Under the pieces are notes generated by a model. It ran no database searches. It saw only the letters and a list, made by a program, of their open reading frames with translations, and was not told the DNA's origin. The position numbers and the translations under genes were made by a program. DNA of 18,622 bases, from NCBI GenBank assembly GCA_903892365.1, contig CAITIF010000441.1, positions 1 to 18,622 on the forward strand. Reading direction: 5' to 3'. This stretch comes from an uncultured Pirellula sp. (GTDB taxonomy: Bacteria > Planctomycetota > Planctomycetia > Pirellulales > Pirellulaceae). This document shows positions 7,221-15,644 of the stretch, in pieces (the stretch's first letter is position 1; each line of letters opens with the position of its first letter).

Positions 7221-9968
7221 ATGCATTTCTATTTGACACGTCTGTTTTCTATTGCCATAGTTGCTTATGTTTTTTTTCCAGCTTTAGCGTTTTCCGACGG
7301 CTATGATCCTGCTAGGTTTGAAAAATCGGTCGTCGCTTCGGGACTAATCCAGCCGATGGAAATGGCCATCGCACCTGACGGTCTCATTTATCTGATCGAG
7401 CTGGGTGGGGACTTAAAGTGCATTGACCCAGCGAACAATAGCGTACGCACCATAGGTCGTGTATCAGTGACTACGATTCAAGAGAATGGCTTGATCGGAA
7501 TCGCTTTGGACCCCGGCTTTGCTGCGAATCGTTGGATGTATCTGCAATACTCGCCACCCGATTTTTCGGGACAACGTATCAGTCGATTCACCATCCGTGA
7601 CGGGGTTCTTGATCCATCGAGTGAGATTCCATTGCTTCAATACGAGGAGCAACGACAAGAATGTTGTCACCATGCTGGTTCCATGGAATTTGGGCCTGAT
7701 GGCAATCTCTATATTGGAACAGGCGATAATACGAATCCGTTTGGATCCGAGGGATTTGCCCCCATCGACGAACGGCAAGACAAATCGGCCTTCAACGCTC
7801 GAAGAACTTCGGCCAATACCAAGAGCTTCAACGGCAAAATCTTGCGTATACGTCCACTACCAGAAGGTGGGTATGCGATCCCGGAAGGAAATCTGTTTCC
7901 AAAAGACGGGTCGATTGGTTTGCCCGAGGTCTTTGTCATGGGATGTCGCAATCCATGGCGGATCAACGTAGATCAGCGGAGCGGTTTCTTGTACTGGGGT
8001 GATGTCGGTCCCGACGCTGGTGGCGAAGGACCTCGAGGCCCACGCGGCTATGACGAAGTCAATCAAGCGAAGGTTGCAGGCAACTTTGGCTGGCCGCACT
8101 TCATCGCAAACAACAAACCCTACCATGATTTCGACTTCACGACGGGCGAACTTGGCCCAGCCTTCCATCCGGATAAGCCGATGAATCCATCCGCATTTAA
8201 TTCAGGATCCAAAGATCTTCCTCCTGCACAGCCCGCATGGATTTACTATCCCGCTGCGAACTCAAAGGAGTTTCCCGAACTAGGCTCTGGCGGCCGAACC
8301 GCGTGCGCCGGGCCAACGTTTTATTACAACAAATCAAATCCATCGGATACTCAATTCCCTGAGCAATTCAATCGCTCCCTTTTCATTTTCGAGTGGTCGA
8401 GAAACTGGATCGCCGCCGTACACCTTAAGGAAGACTCCAGCATCGATCGCATCGAGCCCTTCCTACCAAACACTCCATTCATTCGCCCCATCGATCTCCA
8501 ATTTGACGCCAAGGGAGCTCTTTACGTTCTCGAGTACGGTGAAACTTGGGGAGTGAACGCGGATGCCAAGTTGTCTCGCTTGGAGTATCGTCGTGGCAAT
8601 CGCCCACCTACGGTTCAAATTCAAAGCGATCGCTTTGCTGGCCGAGAGCCTTTATCGATTCAGTTGACTAGCGACGGAACCGCAGACAAGGACCGCGACT
8701 CACTTCAGTATCAATGGAGCGTTGTCAAGGTAACCGATGCCCAAAACGCGATCGCTCAAGGTCCCTCGGCAATGCCAAAGCCCATTGGAAACGAGGCCAC
8801 TGCAACAGCAACATTCGAATCAGCCGGAATCTACTCGGTGATCCTAGAAGTTTCCGATTCCATGGGCGGACAGGCAAACGCGACCACGAACATTGTGGTC
8901 GGCAATAACATGCCTGAAGTAAGCTTCCTATCACCTTTAGACGGTGACTTCTATGACGCTGGCTCTACCATAGACTATCGAGTGCAGATTCGGGACTTAG
9001 AAGACGGAACCTCCAATCCGAACGAAGCGGATCCTGACGAGCTCGAATTCATCGATGCCGATGCACCCAAGCGTGTCACCGTTCAAGCCAATATGGTGAG
9101 TGCAAACTCGAACGAGAATCCAGATGCCGTGCCAATCGGCTTGAAGCGCATCCGAGGAAGCGATTGTCTGAATTGCCATGCGATGGACCGTATGCTGGTC
9201 GGGCCCGCGTTCTTGGAGATTGCAAACAAGTATCGGGATCAACCGAATGCGGTTGCTACCACCGTGGATCGAGTCCAAAAAGGCTCCTCGGGGGTATGGG
9301 GGAAAGTTCCGATGTTACCTCATGCACAGCATTCCCAACAAGAAATACGGGAGATGGTCGATTGGGTCTTTGCGTTAAAGCCGGACCCCTCGAGCGCAAT
9401 GGTGACAGGGGTTTCCAATACCGTTGGCCTTTTGCAAGACAAAAAGGAATTTGAAGGTGGGCTTCGCTTGACGGCCAACTATCTGGATCTAGGCCGCGAT
9501 GCCATTCCAGCTTTGAGCGGCACCAAATCCATTGCGCTTCGTTCGCGAACCATTCAAGCGGAAAACGCCTCCGGCATCCACTCCATGCAAGTGCTAGGAT
9601 CTCACGAAGCAGGTCAAGGAAAATTCTGCGGAGCCATCAATCACGGTTCTTACTTGAGGTTCGACAACATTCCCATCGACCGAATTGGAAAACTGAAGGC
9701 TCGAGTTACCTCGGCGGGTGCGGGGGGAATCATCGAGGCACGAATCGGGGCAGTGGACGGACCGGTGGTTGCCAAATTGCCCGTCAAGGTGAATGGCTCC
9801 TGGAACGATTGGTACGAAATCGAAGCGAATTGGGACAATTCGTTGCCATCGCAATCGTCTCTCAAAGACTCGGTATCGGAAAAACGCGAGGCTGTGTTTT
9901 TCGTTTGCGTTAACGAAGCGATGCCGGGCGGCCTGATGAACATCGATTGGATTCACTTCGGGAAATAG
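7221..9968 (+). CDS. Secreted PQQ-type sugar (glucose/sorbosone) dehydrogenase-like protein with PKD, cytochrome c and CBM6-like modules
   Basis: The start is set at ATG 7221 (915 residues) because a clear signal peptide begins there (MHFYLTRLFSIAIVAYVFF, cleavage near ALA-FS). The longer frame from 7134 would bury it behind 29 non-conserved residues. No clear SD is visible. Residues about 30-450 form a glucose/sorbosone dehydrogenase six-bladed propeller, with segments GPDGNLYIGTGDN, GCRNPWRINVD and GNFGWP. A PKD-like Ig domain (about 463-560) follows. Then comes a class I cytochrome c domain with haem motif C649-LN-C652-H653 and probable distal Met in KVPMLPH. The C-terminal domain (about 772-915) begins IQAEN and ends MNIDWIHFGK, as in CBM6-like carbohydrate-binding modules. 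Inferred role: periplasmic or surface oxidation of a sugar, with electrons passed to the built-in haem. Substrate unknown; catalytic and cofactor residues were not individually verified. Confidence 0.87.
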   Translation: MHFYLTRLFSIAIVAYVFFPALAFSDGYDPARFEKSVVASGLIQPMEMAIAPDGLIYLIELGGDLKCIDPANNSVRTIGRVSVTTIQENGLIGIALDPGFAANRWMYLQYSPPDFSGQRISRFTIRDGVLDPSSEIPLLQYEEQRQECCHHAGSMEFGPDGNLYIGTGDNTNPFGSEGFAPIDERQDKSAFNARRTSANTKSFNGKILRIRPLPEGGYAIPEGNLFPKDGSIGLPEVFVMGCRNPWRINVDQRSGFLYWGDVGPDAGGEGPRGPRGYDEVNQAKVAGNFGWPHFIANNKPYHDFDFTTGELGPAFHPDKPMNPSAFNSGSKDLPPAQPAWIYYPAANSKEFPELGSGGRTACAGPTFYYNKSNPSDTQFPEQFNRSLFIFEWSRNWIAAVHLKEDSSIDRIEPFLPNTPFIRPIDLQFDAKGALYVLEYGETWGVNADAKLSRLEYRRGNRPPTVQIQSDRFAGREPLSIQLTSDGTADKDRDSLQYQWSVVKVTDAQNAIAQGPSAMPKPIGNEATATATFESAGIYSVILEVSDSMGGQANATTNIVVGNNMPEVSFLSPLDGDFYDAGSTIDYRVQIRDLEDGTSNPNEADPDELEFIDADAPKRVTVQANMVSANSNENPDAVPIGLKRIRGSDCLNCHAMDRMLVGPAFLEIANKYRDQPNAVATTVDRVQKGSSGVWGKVPMLPHAQHSQQEIREMVDWVFALKPDPSSAMVTGVSNTVGLLQDKKEFEGGLRLTANYLDLGRDAIPALSGTKSIALRSRTIQAENASGIHSMQVLGSHEAGQGKFCGAINHGSYLRFDNIPIDRIGKLKARVTSAGAGGIIEARIGAVDGPVVAKLPVKVNGSWNDWYEIEANWDNSLPSQSSLKDSVSEKREAVFFVCVNEAMPGGLMNIDWIHFGK

Positions 9969-10143
9969 AAGGCTGCAAACTCTCTAAAATCGCGAGGGCG
10001 AAAGTTGCCTGAGGCTTACGCCCCCTTGTGTTTGGCATGTGCATAATCAAGCATTTTTCTTGGCGATCGAACATTCGAGGGCGATCGATGGTTATCATGT
10101 TCCAAACTGATTTGAGCCCATTTTCTCGTTGCTGCAACTTTTT
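9969..10143. other. Intergenic region before the moxR-like gene
   Basis: 175 bases with no recognisable gene. It should contain the end of the dehydrogenase transcript and the promoter for the MoxR-DUF58 pair. I found neither a convincing terminator nor a well-spaced -35/-10 pair. Confidence 0.4.
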
Positions 10144-11181
10144 ATGTCCGAGCCATCAATAGGTCCTGATGCTACTGAAGCATCCGCTCTCGTGAATTCC
10201 CCTTCGTCCACCCCAAGACCCTCGCACATTTTGGAAGCCAAGGAACTCTTCGAAGCGGCTGTTCGCGAGGTAAGCAAGGTTTTTGTAGGGCAGGATGAAT
10301 TGGTTCTTACCTCGCTGGTCGCGCTCTTTTCGGGCGGTCACGTGCTGATCGAAGGGGTTCCTGGGCTCGGCAAGACCTTGTTTGTTCGAACGCTTGGACA
10401 CGTTTTGGGGTGCCAATTCGGACGCATTCAATTTACTGCGGACTTGATGCCGTCCGACATTACGGGCGCCCCGGTATTGGATTTGAAAACTCAAGACTTT
10501 CGTTTTCGGCCTGGGCCCGTCTTCACGCAATTTTTACTAGCCGATGAAATCAACCGGTCGCCAGCTAAAACGCACGCAGCGTTGCTGGAAATCATGCAAG
10601 AATTTCGAGTAACGATTGACGGAACCAGCCACGTGGTCCCTCGACCGTTTCTTGTCATGGCAACTCAAAATCCTATTGAGAGTGACGGTACCTATTCGCT
10701 ACCAGAAGCTCAATTGGACCGCTTCATGTTCAAGGCGATGGTCGCATACCCTGACGAACAAGAAGAAGCGCGCGTTCTTCAGATGCACTCCATGCAGGTC
10801 GATCTAGGATCGATTTTAAAGAACCAAGTCGCGGTGGTAACCAATGCAACGCAGATTCTTGGATTGATTCAAAGCAATGCAACCGTGCGTATCGAGCCCA
10901 AGCTGCTGACCTATGTAAATCGCATTGTCCGTGCGACACGAAGTTGGCCAACTTTCCATATGGGCGCTTCGCCCCGAGCTGGGCTAGCGATGATCCAAGG
11001 TGCACGGACGTTGGCTGCGTTTCGTGGCCGTGACTTCGCGGTTCCAGACGATGTGGTGGAAATCGCATTGCCCGCACTGCGCCATCGCGTTGTCATGTCC
11101 GCAGAAGCGGAAGTGGAAGGGCTTAAGGTGGATTCCGAATTGACTTCCCTTTTACGAAGCATTGAAGTCCCAAGAATTTAA
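10144..11181 (+). CDS. MoxR-family AAA+ ATPase
   Basis: 345 residues from ATG 10144; an in-frame TTG at 10129 would add five residues and has no better SD. Walker A is GVPGLGKT (71-78), Walker B is LLADE (131-135) with the MoxR-type continuation INRSPAKTHAALLEIMQE, and sensor 1 is ATQNP (173-177), followed by EAQLDRF. This is the full-length MoxR core (AAA_3 plus lid). MoxR ATPases act as chaperone-like factors that activate or insert metal into partner proteins, usually VWA-domain proteins. The DUF58 gene begins two bases after the stop, the standard partner arrangement. The first 25 or so residues are Ser/Pro-rich and probably disordered. The particular client in this organism is unknown. 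Confidence 0.93.
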   Translation: MSEPSIGPDATEASALVNSPSSTPRPSHILEAKELFEAAVREVSKVFVGQDELVLTSLVALFSGGHVLIEGVPGLGKTLFVRTLGHVLGCQFGRIQFTADLMPSDITGAPVLDLKTQDFRFRPGPVFTQFLLADEINRSPAKTHAALLEIMQEFRVTIDGTSHVVPRPFLVMATQNPIESDGTYSLPEAQLDRFMFKAMVAYPDEQEEARVLQMHSMQVDLGSILKNQVAVVTNATQILGLIQSNATVRIEPKLLTYVNRIVRATRSWPTFHMGASPRAGLAMIQGARTLAAFRGRDFAVPDDVVEIALPALRHRVVMSAEAEVEGLKVDSELTSLLRSIEVPRI

Positions 11182-11183
11182 TC

Positions 11184-12596
11184 ATGTCCATTTACGATTC
11201 CGTCGGGACATACCTTTTTTGGGCGCCTTGGATCGGCTTGCTTGTTCTTGCGTCGCCGTTGCTTTTGCTTGCGTTCGGTTGGCGCATATTTCCCACCACG
11301 CGCTGGTTTGGACTTCTCATCCCTTTATGCCTGACGACGCTGCTGATTCTTTCCACTCCGTTGTTTATCTACTTCTTAGTGGTGCTGGATCTGATCGTCT
11401 TATCCATTGTTGTTCTGGATTTGCTGACCATCACTGGTCCTAGTGGTTTAACCGTGGAAAGGCATACTTTGCGGAGCGCATCGTTGGGTGGCACGCATGA
11501 TGTCAAGCTATTGCTCGATAATCGAGGTTCCCGAACCAAATTGCTCGAGGTACGAGATGACTTGCCGGATGGACTAACTGCGGACCCTGAATCACAAACG
11601 CTAACACTGAAGCCAGGCAAAAGAGCGGAGTTAGATTATCGCATTCGTCCAACGCGACGCGGGTCCTTTCAATTCGCGTATGCATATCTTCGATTGCGAA
11701 GCAGGCTTGGACTTTGGAATCGCTTTATCGAAAGGCCGTGCCCGGGTGAGTTGTTGGTTTATCCGGACATGAAGCAGCTTGCAGAATATGCTCTCTTGGC
11801 GAGAACGAATCGGCTAAGTCTGATCGGAGTCCGTCGAACGCGTAAGATAGGACAAGACAACAACTTTGAAAGACTGCGCGATTATTCGCAGGACGACAAC
11901 TACAAGCACATCGATTGGCGATCTTCGGCGCGTCGAAACAAACTTACGGTCAAACAGTTCCAAGCCGATCAAAGTCAACGCCTCGTTTTCATGCTGGATT
12001 GTGGACGCATGATGACGAACGAATATCGTGGGTTGAGTCTTCTAGACTACGCCTTGAATTCGATATTGATGTTGAGCTATGTTGCATTGGAACAAGGGGA
12101 TTCTGTTGGGTTGATTTGCTTCTCGGACAAGATCGAATCGTATGTACCGATGCGTGGCGGGTTATCGCAAATGAATCGCATGTTGCACGCTGGTTTCAAT
12201 CGTTTCCCGTCCATGAAGCAAACGAACTACGACGATGCTTTCCTTCATTTTTCGAAAAACTGCCGACGCAGATCAATGGTAGTTTTAATCAGCAACATTA
12301 TAGATGACGTTTCTGCCGCTCAAGTAAGTGGCTACATGCGTACGCTTCGATCAAGACACTTGCCTGTCATGTGCTTGCTCCGTGATCGGTCGGTATTCGA
12401 CTATGCCGATAATCCAAGCATGGATGATTCGGTACTTTATCGCAGCGCTGCAGCGGCACAGCTTTTGATTTGGCGTAATGAGGTGATTCAGAAAATGGAA
12501 AACGCTGGCGTCTTAAGCGTCGATGCCTTTCCAGAATCGTTGACAACACCGCTGGTCAATCGCTACCTACAAGCAAAAGCCAAACATCTGCTTTAG
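11184..12596 (+). CDS. DUF58 domain-containing membrane protein (MoxR partner)
   Basis: 470 residues. ATG 11184 lies two bases after the MoxR stop, so translational coupling is likely; no separate SD is seen. The N-terminus carries hydrophobic membrane segments (about residues 10-34 and 40-83). An extracytoplasmic-like beta domain with Arg-rich strands follows. The DUF58 signature is at about 222-258 (FERLRDYSQDD, then HIDWRSSARRNKL). The rest is VWA-like: LDCGRMM near 270 takes the place of a MIDAS DxSxS, a common variation in DUF58. In many bacteria the MoxR-DUF58 pair is followed by BatA-like VWA and transglutaminase-like genes; here the next gene is convergent, so the locus is a minimal two-gene form. 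Likely role: envelope-associated partner of the ATPase; molecular activity unknown. Confidence 0.92.
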   Translation: MSIYDSVGTYLFWAPWIGLLVLASPLLLLAFGWRIFPTTRWFGLLIPLCLTTLLILSTPLFIYFLVVLDLIVLSIVVLDLLTITGPSGLTVERHTLRSASLGGTHDVKLLLDNRGSRTKLLEVRDDLPDGLTADPESQTLTLKPGKRAELDYRIRPTRRGSFQFAYAYLRLRSRLGLWNRFIERPCPGELLVYPDMKQLAEYALLARTNRLSLIGVRRTRKIGQDNNFERLRDYSQDDNYKHIDWRSSARRNKLTVKQFQADQSQRLVFMLDCGRMMTNEYRGLSLLDYALNSILMLSYVALEQGDSVGLICFSDKIESYVPMRGGLSQMNRMLHAGFNRFPSMKQTNYDDAFLHFSKNCRRRSMVVLISNIIDDVSAAQVSGYMRTLRSRHLPVMCLLRDRSVFDYADNPSMDDSVLYRSAAAAQLLIWRNEVIQKMENAGVLSVDAFPESLTTPLVNRYLQAKAKHLL

Positions 12597-12620
12597 TGTT
12601 CTGCAATGGTGCCCCCAAGT

Positions 12621-13448
12621 TTATTGCGACTGACTTAGCTTGTTCCAATGCGATGAAATGATCTCGAGCGAGCTTTGGTGTAGCAATCCGTTGGTGGCAC
12701 AGATACTGCTGTGTCTTCCAAGCGGTAACGATTGATTCATACAATCCGTCACTATGCCGCCAGCCTCGGTCACAAACAACTGGCCCGCCGCATAATCCCA
12801 TGGATGCAGTTTGTACTCGAAGAATAAACCGTAATGCCCACAGCCCAAGTTGCACAAGTCTAAGGCTGCCGCACCGAACCGACGCATGCCATGAACATTT
12901 TGCCGGAAGAAATCCCCAAGGGTATCGAGCGTCGCTTGCATCATGCGATCTCGGTCGTAATAAAACCCGCAGCAGACTACGACTTGGTCGAGACGAGCTG
13001 ATTGGTCAACCTTTTGGCGAACACCATTATGCCATGCACCTTGGTCGAGCACGGCAACATACAAATCGTTTCGGATCGGGTTGCAGACGACACCTACTTT
13101 CGGCTTGCCTTGATGATAATAAGCGAGCGAGATTGCAAAGTGAGGGATGCCATGCATGAAATTGCTGGTACCATCCAAGGGGTCAATAATCCAAAGATCT
13201 TCGGAGTCGGCTCGATCGCTATGGGACTCTTCCGAGATGATCGCGTGGTTTGGGAATGACTGTCTTATTCGGTTGACGATTCGCTTTTCCGAATCCAAGT
13301 CAGCTTCGGTTACGAAATTGGATGTCCCCTTGATCTCGATTTGGACCGATTGCTGAAAGTGCTTTCGAATCGCGATCGCCCCTTCTTCAACCGCAGCCAA
13401 AGCGGTGTTAAGCATAGGATGATGGCACGCTTGTTGAAATTGGCTCAT
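12621..13448 (-). CDS. Inositol monophosphatase-family phosphatase (SuhB/IMPase-like)
   Basis: 275 residues, the normal family length, starting at ATG 13448 with a weak AAGAAG upstream. The metal-site motifs are intact: SEES (E73/E74), WIIDPLDGTSNF (D89, D92, T94) and HPWDYAAG (D218), plus RRFGAAALDLC in the usual place. These are the residues that bind two or three Mg ions for phosphate-ester hydrolysis. The substrate could be inositol-1-phosphate or another small phosphate such as 3'-phosphoadenosine phosphate or histidinol phosphate; the sequence does not decide. It is 12 bases downstream of a small zinc-ribbon gene and probably co-transcribed with it. It converges with the DUF58 gene, only 24 bases separating the two stops, with no clear terminator between. 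Confidence 0.92.
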   Translation of the reverse strand: MSQFQQACHHPMLNTALAAVEEGAIAIRKHFQQSVQIEIKGTSNFVTEADLDSEKRIVNRIRQSFPNHAIISEESHSDRADSEDLWIIDPLDGTSNFMHGIPHFAISLAYYHQGKPKVGVVCNPIRNDLYVAVLDQGAWHNGVRQKVDQSARLDQVVVCCGFYYDRDRMMQATLDTLGDFFRQNVHGMRRFGAAALDLCNLGCGHYGLFFEYKLHPWDYAAGQLFVTEAGGIVTDCMNQSLPLGRHSSICATNGLLHQSSLEIISSHWNKLSQSQ

Positions 13449-13460
13449 AAGTTTGCTTCT

Positions 13461-13754
13461 TTAGACCTTGGCGATTCGAACCCGATCAAACCAGCCTAAC
13501 AAACACACTTCGCCAATACTGGCCCAATGAGATTGTTCGCCCCATAACGACTGGTTGCAGGTGGGGCAGCTTGGCTCAGTCTCCGAGCTACTTGACTCAA
13601 TACGTTCTTGCATCGAAGGGTCGGTCCACATGGCTTCACATTCGTCGCACAAAACCAAGCCTGTCAATCTCTGGTTGGTGACGCAGATGCGAATTCGACA
13701 AAGGCCGTCGCCGCAAATTGGACAGGATTCGACATAGATCAGTGGAGAAGTCAT
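13461..13754 (-). CDS. Small double zinc-ribbon-like hypothetical protein
   Basis: 97 residues from ATG 13754; I do not recognise a named family. Paired cysteines suggest two zinc sites. C11-PI-C14 and C36-DE-C39 are spaced like a four-Cys zinc ribbon. A second knuckle, C63-PT-C66, follows an acidic Ser/Glu linker, with a lone C84 behind it that may not complete a site. There is no signal peptide or membrane segment, so it is probably cytoplasmic. It lies immediately upstream of the IMPase-like gene (12-bp gap). Coding is supported by cysteine spacing, tight packing with its neighbour and absence of a better frame. Function unknown; binding to nucleic acid or protein would be typical for such ribbons. 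Confidence 0.75.
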   Translation of the reverse strand: MTSPLIYVESCPICGDGLCRIRICVTNQRLTGLVLCDECEAMWTDPSMQERIESSSSETEPSCPTCNQSLWGEQSHWASIGEVCLLGWFDRVRIAKV

Positions 13755-13832
13755 GGTAGTCTCGGAATCTCAGAAAGTCAGTGGTAGCAAAAATACGGTC
13801 GTCCGACCGAGGCAAGCTCACGTGTCACAATG

Positions 13833-14645
13833 CTATTGGACGGGAAAAGCGGTGATTACCGATTTCCCTCGAACCACCACTCGCATCTTTTTTAGGGCAG
13901 GGTTCTTGCGTCGCTTACCATCCGATCCTCCCAGGAATCCGATGGGTTTCTCGAACGTTGCTTCATACACAACGGCACCCTCATCTTCTTTCTTGGACGA
14001 GCCTTTAGCTCCCTTGTTGGCCATCGCAAAGGCGCGATCGATTGCCACCAAGAACTCTTTCATGTCCCCATCGAAGACTCCGTGCGGTCCAGGTCTAGAA
14101 GGCTGATCTTCCAAGTGCCGCTCGATATGTTTCAGCCGATGCCCTTCTTCGGAGCCCGGTCCATAAACGAGACCTTCTGGTGATTCGAACCGATTACGCC
14201 CTAGATCTTTGAGTATTCCATGGATCCTATCATCGGCAGAGTCCTTGGGCGCAGAGTCCTTGGGCGCAGAGTTCTTTGGCGCAGAGTTCTTTGGCGCAGA
14301 GTCCTTAGGCCCGGAATCGCTCGTTCGGTTGGCAGTCTTGGTCGTGGTTGCTTGGGCGACTTCCGATTTCTTCTCAGAAGTTTTCTCGGCAACATTTCCA
14401 GAAACTTTTTCAGATGTCTTCTCCTTGGAAACGACTTCCTTCGTAGGCTTCGGTTCCTTTTTCGTGGTCGGTTTCTCATCTCCCACCAAGCTTGCAACAC
14501 TGGGAAGATTCCATCCAAGCCACTGATTAATCCTAGGCTGAAGCAGAACGTAGCCAATGAGCAAAACCACCAACACTATTGCCCATTTGGTGGGAATCAT
14601 CCGCAAGGTGTTGATGGCAGAATCCGTGCGTTTGCGCGAGACCAT
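13833..14645 (-). CDS. Membrane-anchored protein with KDSAP repeats and a BECR/EndoU-RNase-like C-terminal domain (tentative)
   Basis: 270 residues if it starts at ATG 14645 (MVSRKRTDS), which places a short basic tail before the single membrane segment (about 20-35: WAIVLVVLLIGYVLL). A GTG at 14729 would add 28 residues; neither has a clear SD. The middle (about 55-138) is a low-complexity Lys/Thr/Ser/Pro/Glu linker that includes five PKDSA/PKNSA units. The C-terminal 130 residues look globular and conserved. They contain GLVYGPG, GHRLKHIERH (168-177), PGPHGVFDG (186-194), a GGSDGKRRKNP turn, and a final strand RVVV...VITAFPV (to 269). The order His-rich helix, central strands, basic turn and terminal hydrophobic strand with a T-x-(F/Y)-P ending resembles BECR-fold RNases (EndoU, colicin-type and related toxins). 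That is pattern recognition, not a database result. Similar proteins appear to be common in planctomycetes. Confidence 0.8.
   Translation of the reverse strand: MVSRKRTDSAINTLRMIPTKWAIVLVVLLIGYVLLQPRINQWLGWNLPSVASLVGDEKPTTKKEPKPTKEVVSKEKTSEKVSGNVAEKTSEKKSEVAQATTTKTANRTSDSGPKDSAPKNSAPKNSAPKDSAPKDSADDRIHGILKDLGRNRFESPEGLVYGPGSEEGHRLKHIERHLEDQPSRPGPHGVFDGDMKEFLVAIDRAFAMANKGAKGSSKKEDEGAVVYEATFEKPIGFLGGSDGKRRKNPALKKMRVVVRGKSVITAFPVQ
14236..14310 (-). repeat. Five tandem 15-bp coding repeats
   Basis: Five contiguous 15-base units, starting at 14236, 14251, 14266, 14281 and 14296, share the frame GCAGAGT(C/T)CTT(G/T/A)GGC on the plus strand. On the coding minus strand they give (P-K-D/N-S-A)x5. They form the last part of the linker between the membrane segment and the C-terminal domain. 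Units 1 and 2 are identical, as are 3 and 4, which suggests recent slippage or duplication. Confidence 0.9.
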
Positions 14646-14747
14646 GTTGTTCAATCGAAGAGAAGAGCGATTAGGGGCTGAAAAAGTAGCAATAACCTTG
14701 CCGATGGATTGTATCAGAAGACAGGACACGATTGACGTGCGTTGATT

Positions 14748-15641
14748 TTACCGAGCGTCAGCGATGGGTAATACTTCCAACTCGGCTGTCATCGTATGCG
14801 TCTCACCAGGGTCAAGCGAAATGGCATTGGAACCGATGTTGGCTGTTTCGATGCAAACCATGGTCTGCCATTCTTGGTCGCCGAAGTCTTGCATCCGTTG
14901 GCTTTTATCGATCCACGGATTCCAAATGACGGTCGAGCACGAGCCAGATTTTGAAACTTGGATGCGTCGGTTCATTCCGGGGTCGTTCAGGAAGCAAGTT
15001 GCCTGGGTATCGCCATAGACGCGATCGGTCTCTCCTTGGAACCGGATGGGGGCGTGGCTTGCTGGGCGTTGCGTGGGTGTTCCAACTTTGTCGAGATACG
15101 GGGTATCTTCCAGTCCTTCCACAGAGACGCGGTGAATGTCTTCAATGCGCAGGTAGGTATGCAAAGCGGATTCGAAGGCTTGACCGTTGCAAGCGTTCGG
15201 TTCCAATTCCACCGTCATCGCCATACGAAGTATGGTCGAAAATGTCAGGCTATACTTCACTTGAAAGCCAGCTCGGGAGCAACCCATGGTCAGAATCACT
15301 TCGCCGTTGCTACCCATCTGGCATTGCAGAAGATTCCATGGGGTCAATCTCGCCCACCCGTGGGAAGGCGACTGAGCGTCATTTGCGTTGGGACCGAACC
15401 AAGGAAAGCAAATTGGGACACCGCCGCGAATCGGTTTCCCTTTTTCGTAGAACGACGATTGACTCATCCACAAAACCGGGGCGTGGCCACGAGGATGGAA
15501 ATGGGTTAGATGTGCTCCCTGCAAGTAAATCTCGGAACAGCACAAATCGGTTTCCAGTCTCAGACGCGTTAGGCCACCGGAGCCAACGTCGAAGGTCAAT
15601 CCGTCCAACGCAAATCGTTTCAACAAGTCGTTAGCATCCAT
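14748..15641 (-). CDS. D-hexose-6-phosphate mutarotase (YeaD-type aldose 1-epimerase)
   Basis: 297 residues, typical length, from ATG 15641. It interconverts the alpha and beta anomers of glucose-6-phosphate or related hexose-6-phosphates in the cytoplasm. Hallmarks of the family are present: GAHLTHFHPRG (42-52), IRGGVPICFPWFG (71-83), SHGWAR (93-98), ALHTYLRI with the catalytic His H161, ETDRVY with D206, and MVCIET with the catalytic Glu E265. The Arg residues at 72 and 98 are placed to bind the phosphate, as in the yeast YMR099c enzyme. The gene starts three bases after the stop of the dehydrogenase upstream, so the two are very probably one transcriptional unit. No signal peptide is visible. 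Confidence 0.93.
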   Translation of the reverse strand: MDANDLLKRFALDGLTFDVGSGGLTRLRLETDLCCSEIYLQGAHLTHFHPRGHAPVLWMSQSSFYEKGKPIRGGVPICFPWFGPNANDAQSPSHGWARLTPWNLLQCQMGSNGEVILTMGCSRAGFQVKYSLTFSTILRMAMTVELEPNACNGQAFESALHTYLRIEDIHRVSVEGLEDTPYLDKVGTPTQRPASHAPIRFQGETDRVYGDTQATCFLNDPGMNRRIQVSKSGSCSTVIWNPWIDKSQRMQDFGDQEWQTMVCIETANIGSNAISLDPGETHTMTAELEVLPIADAR

Positions 15642-15644
15642 CGC

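Noticed and set aside
14236..14310. CRISPR-like array
   Set aside because: The 15-bp units are contiguous without spacers and are in-frame coding repeats.
14951..15634. 227-codon plus-strand open frame opposite the mutarotase
   Set aside because: No recognisable motif; the minus-strand mutarotase has all catalytic residues.
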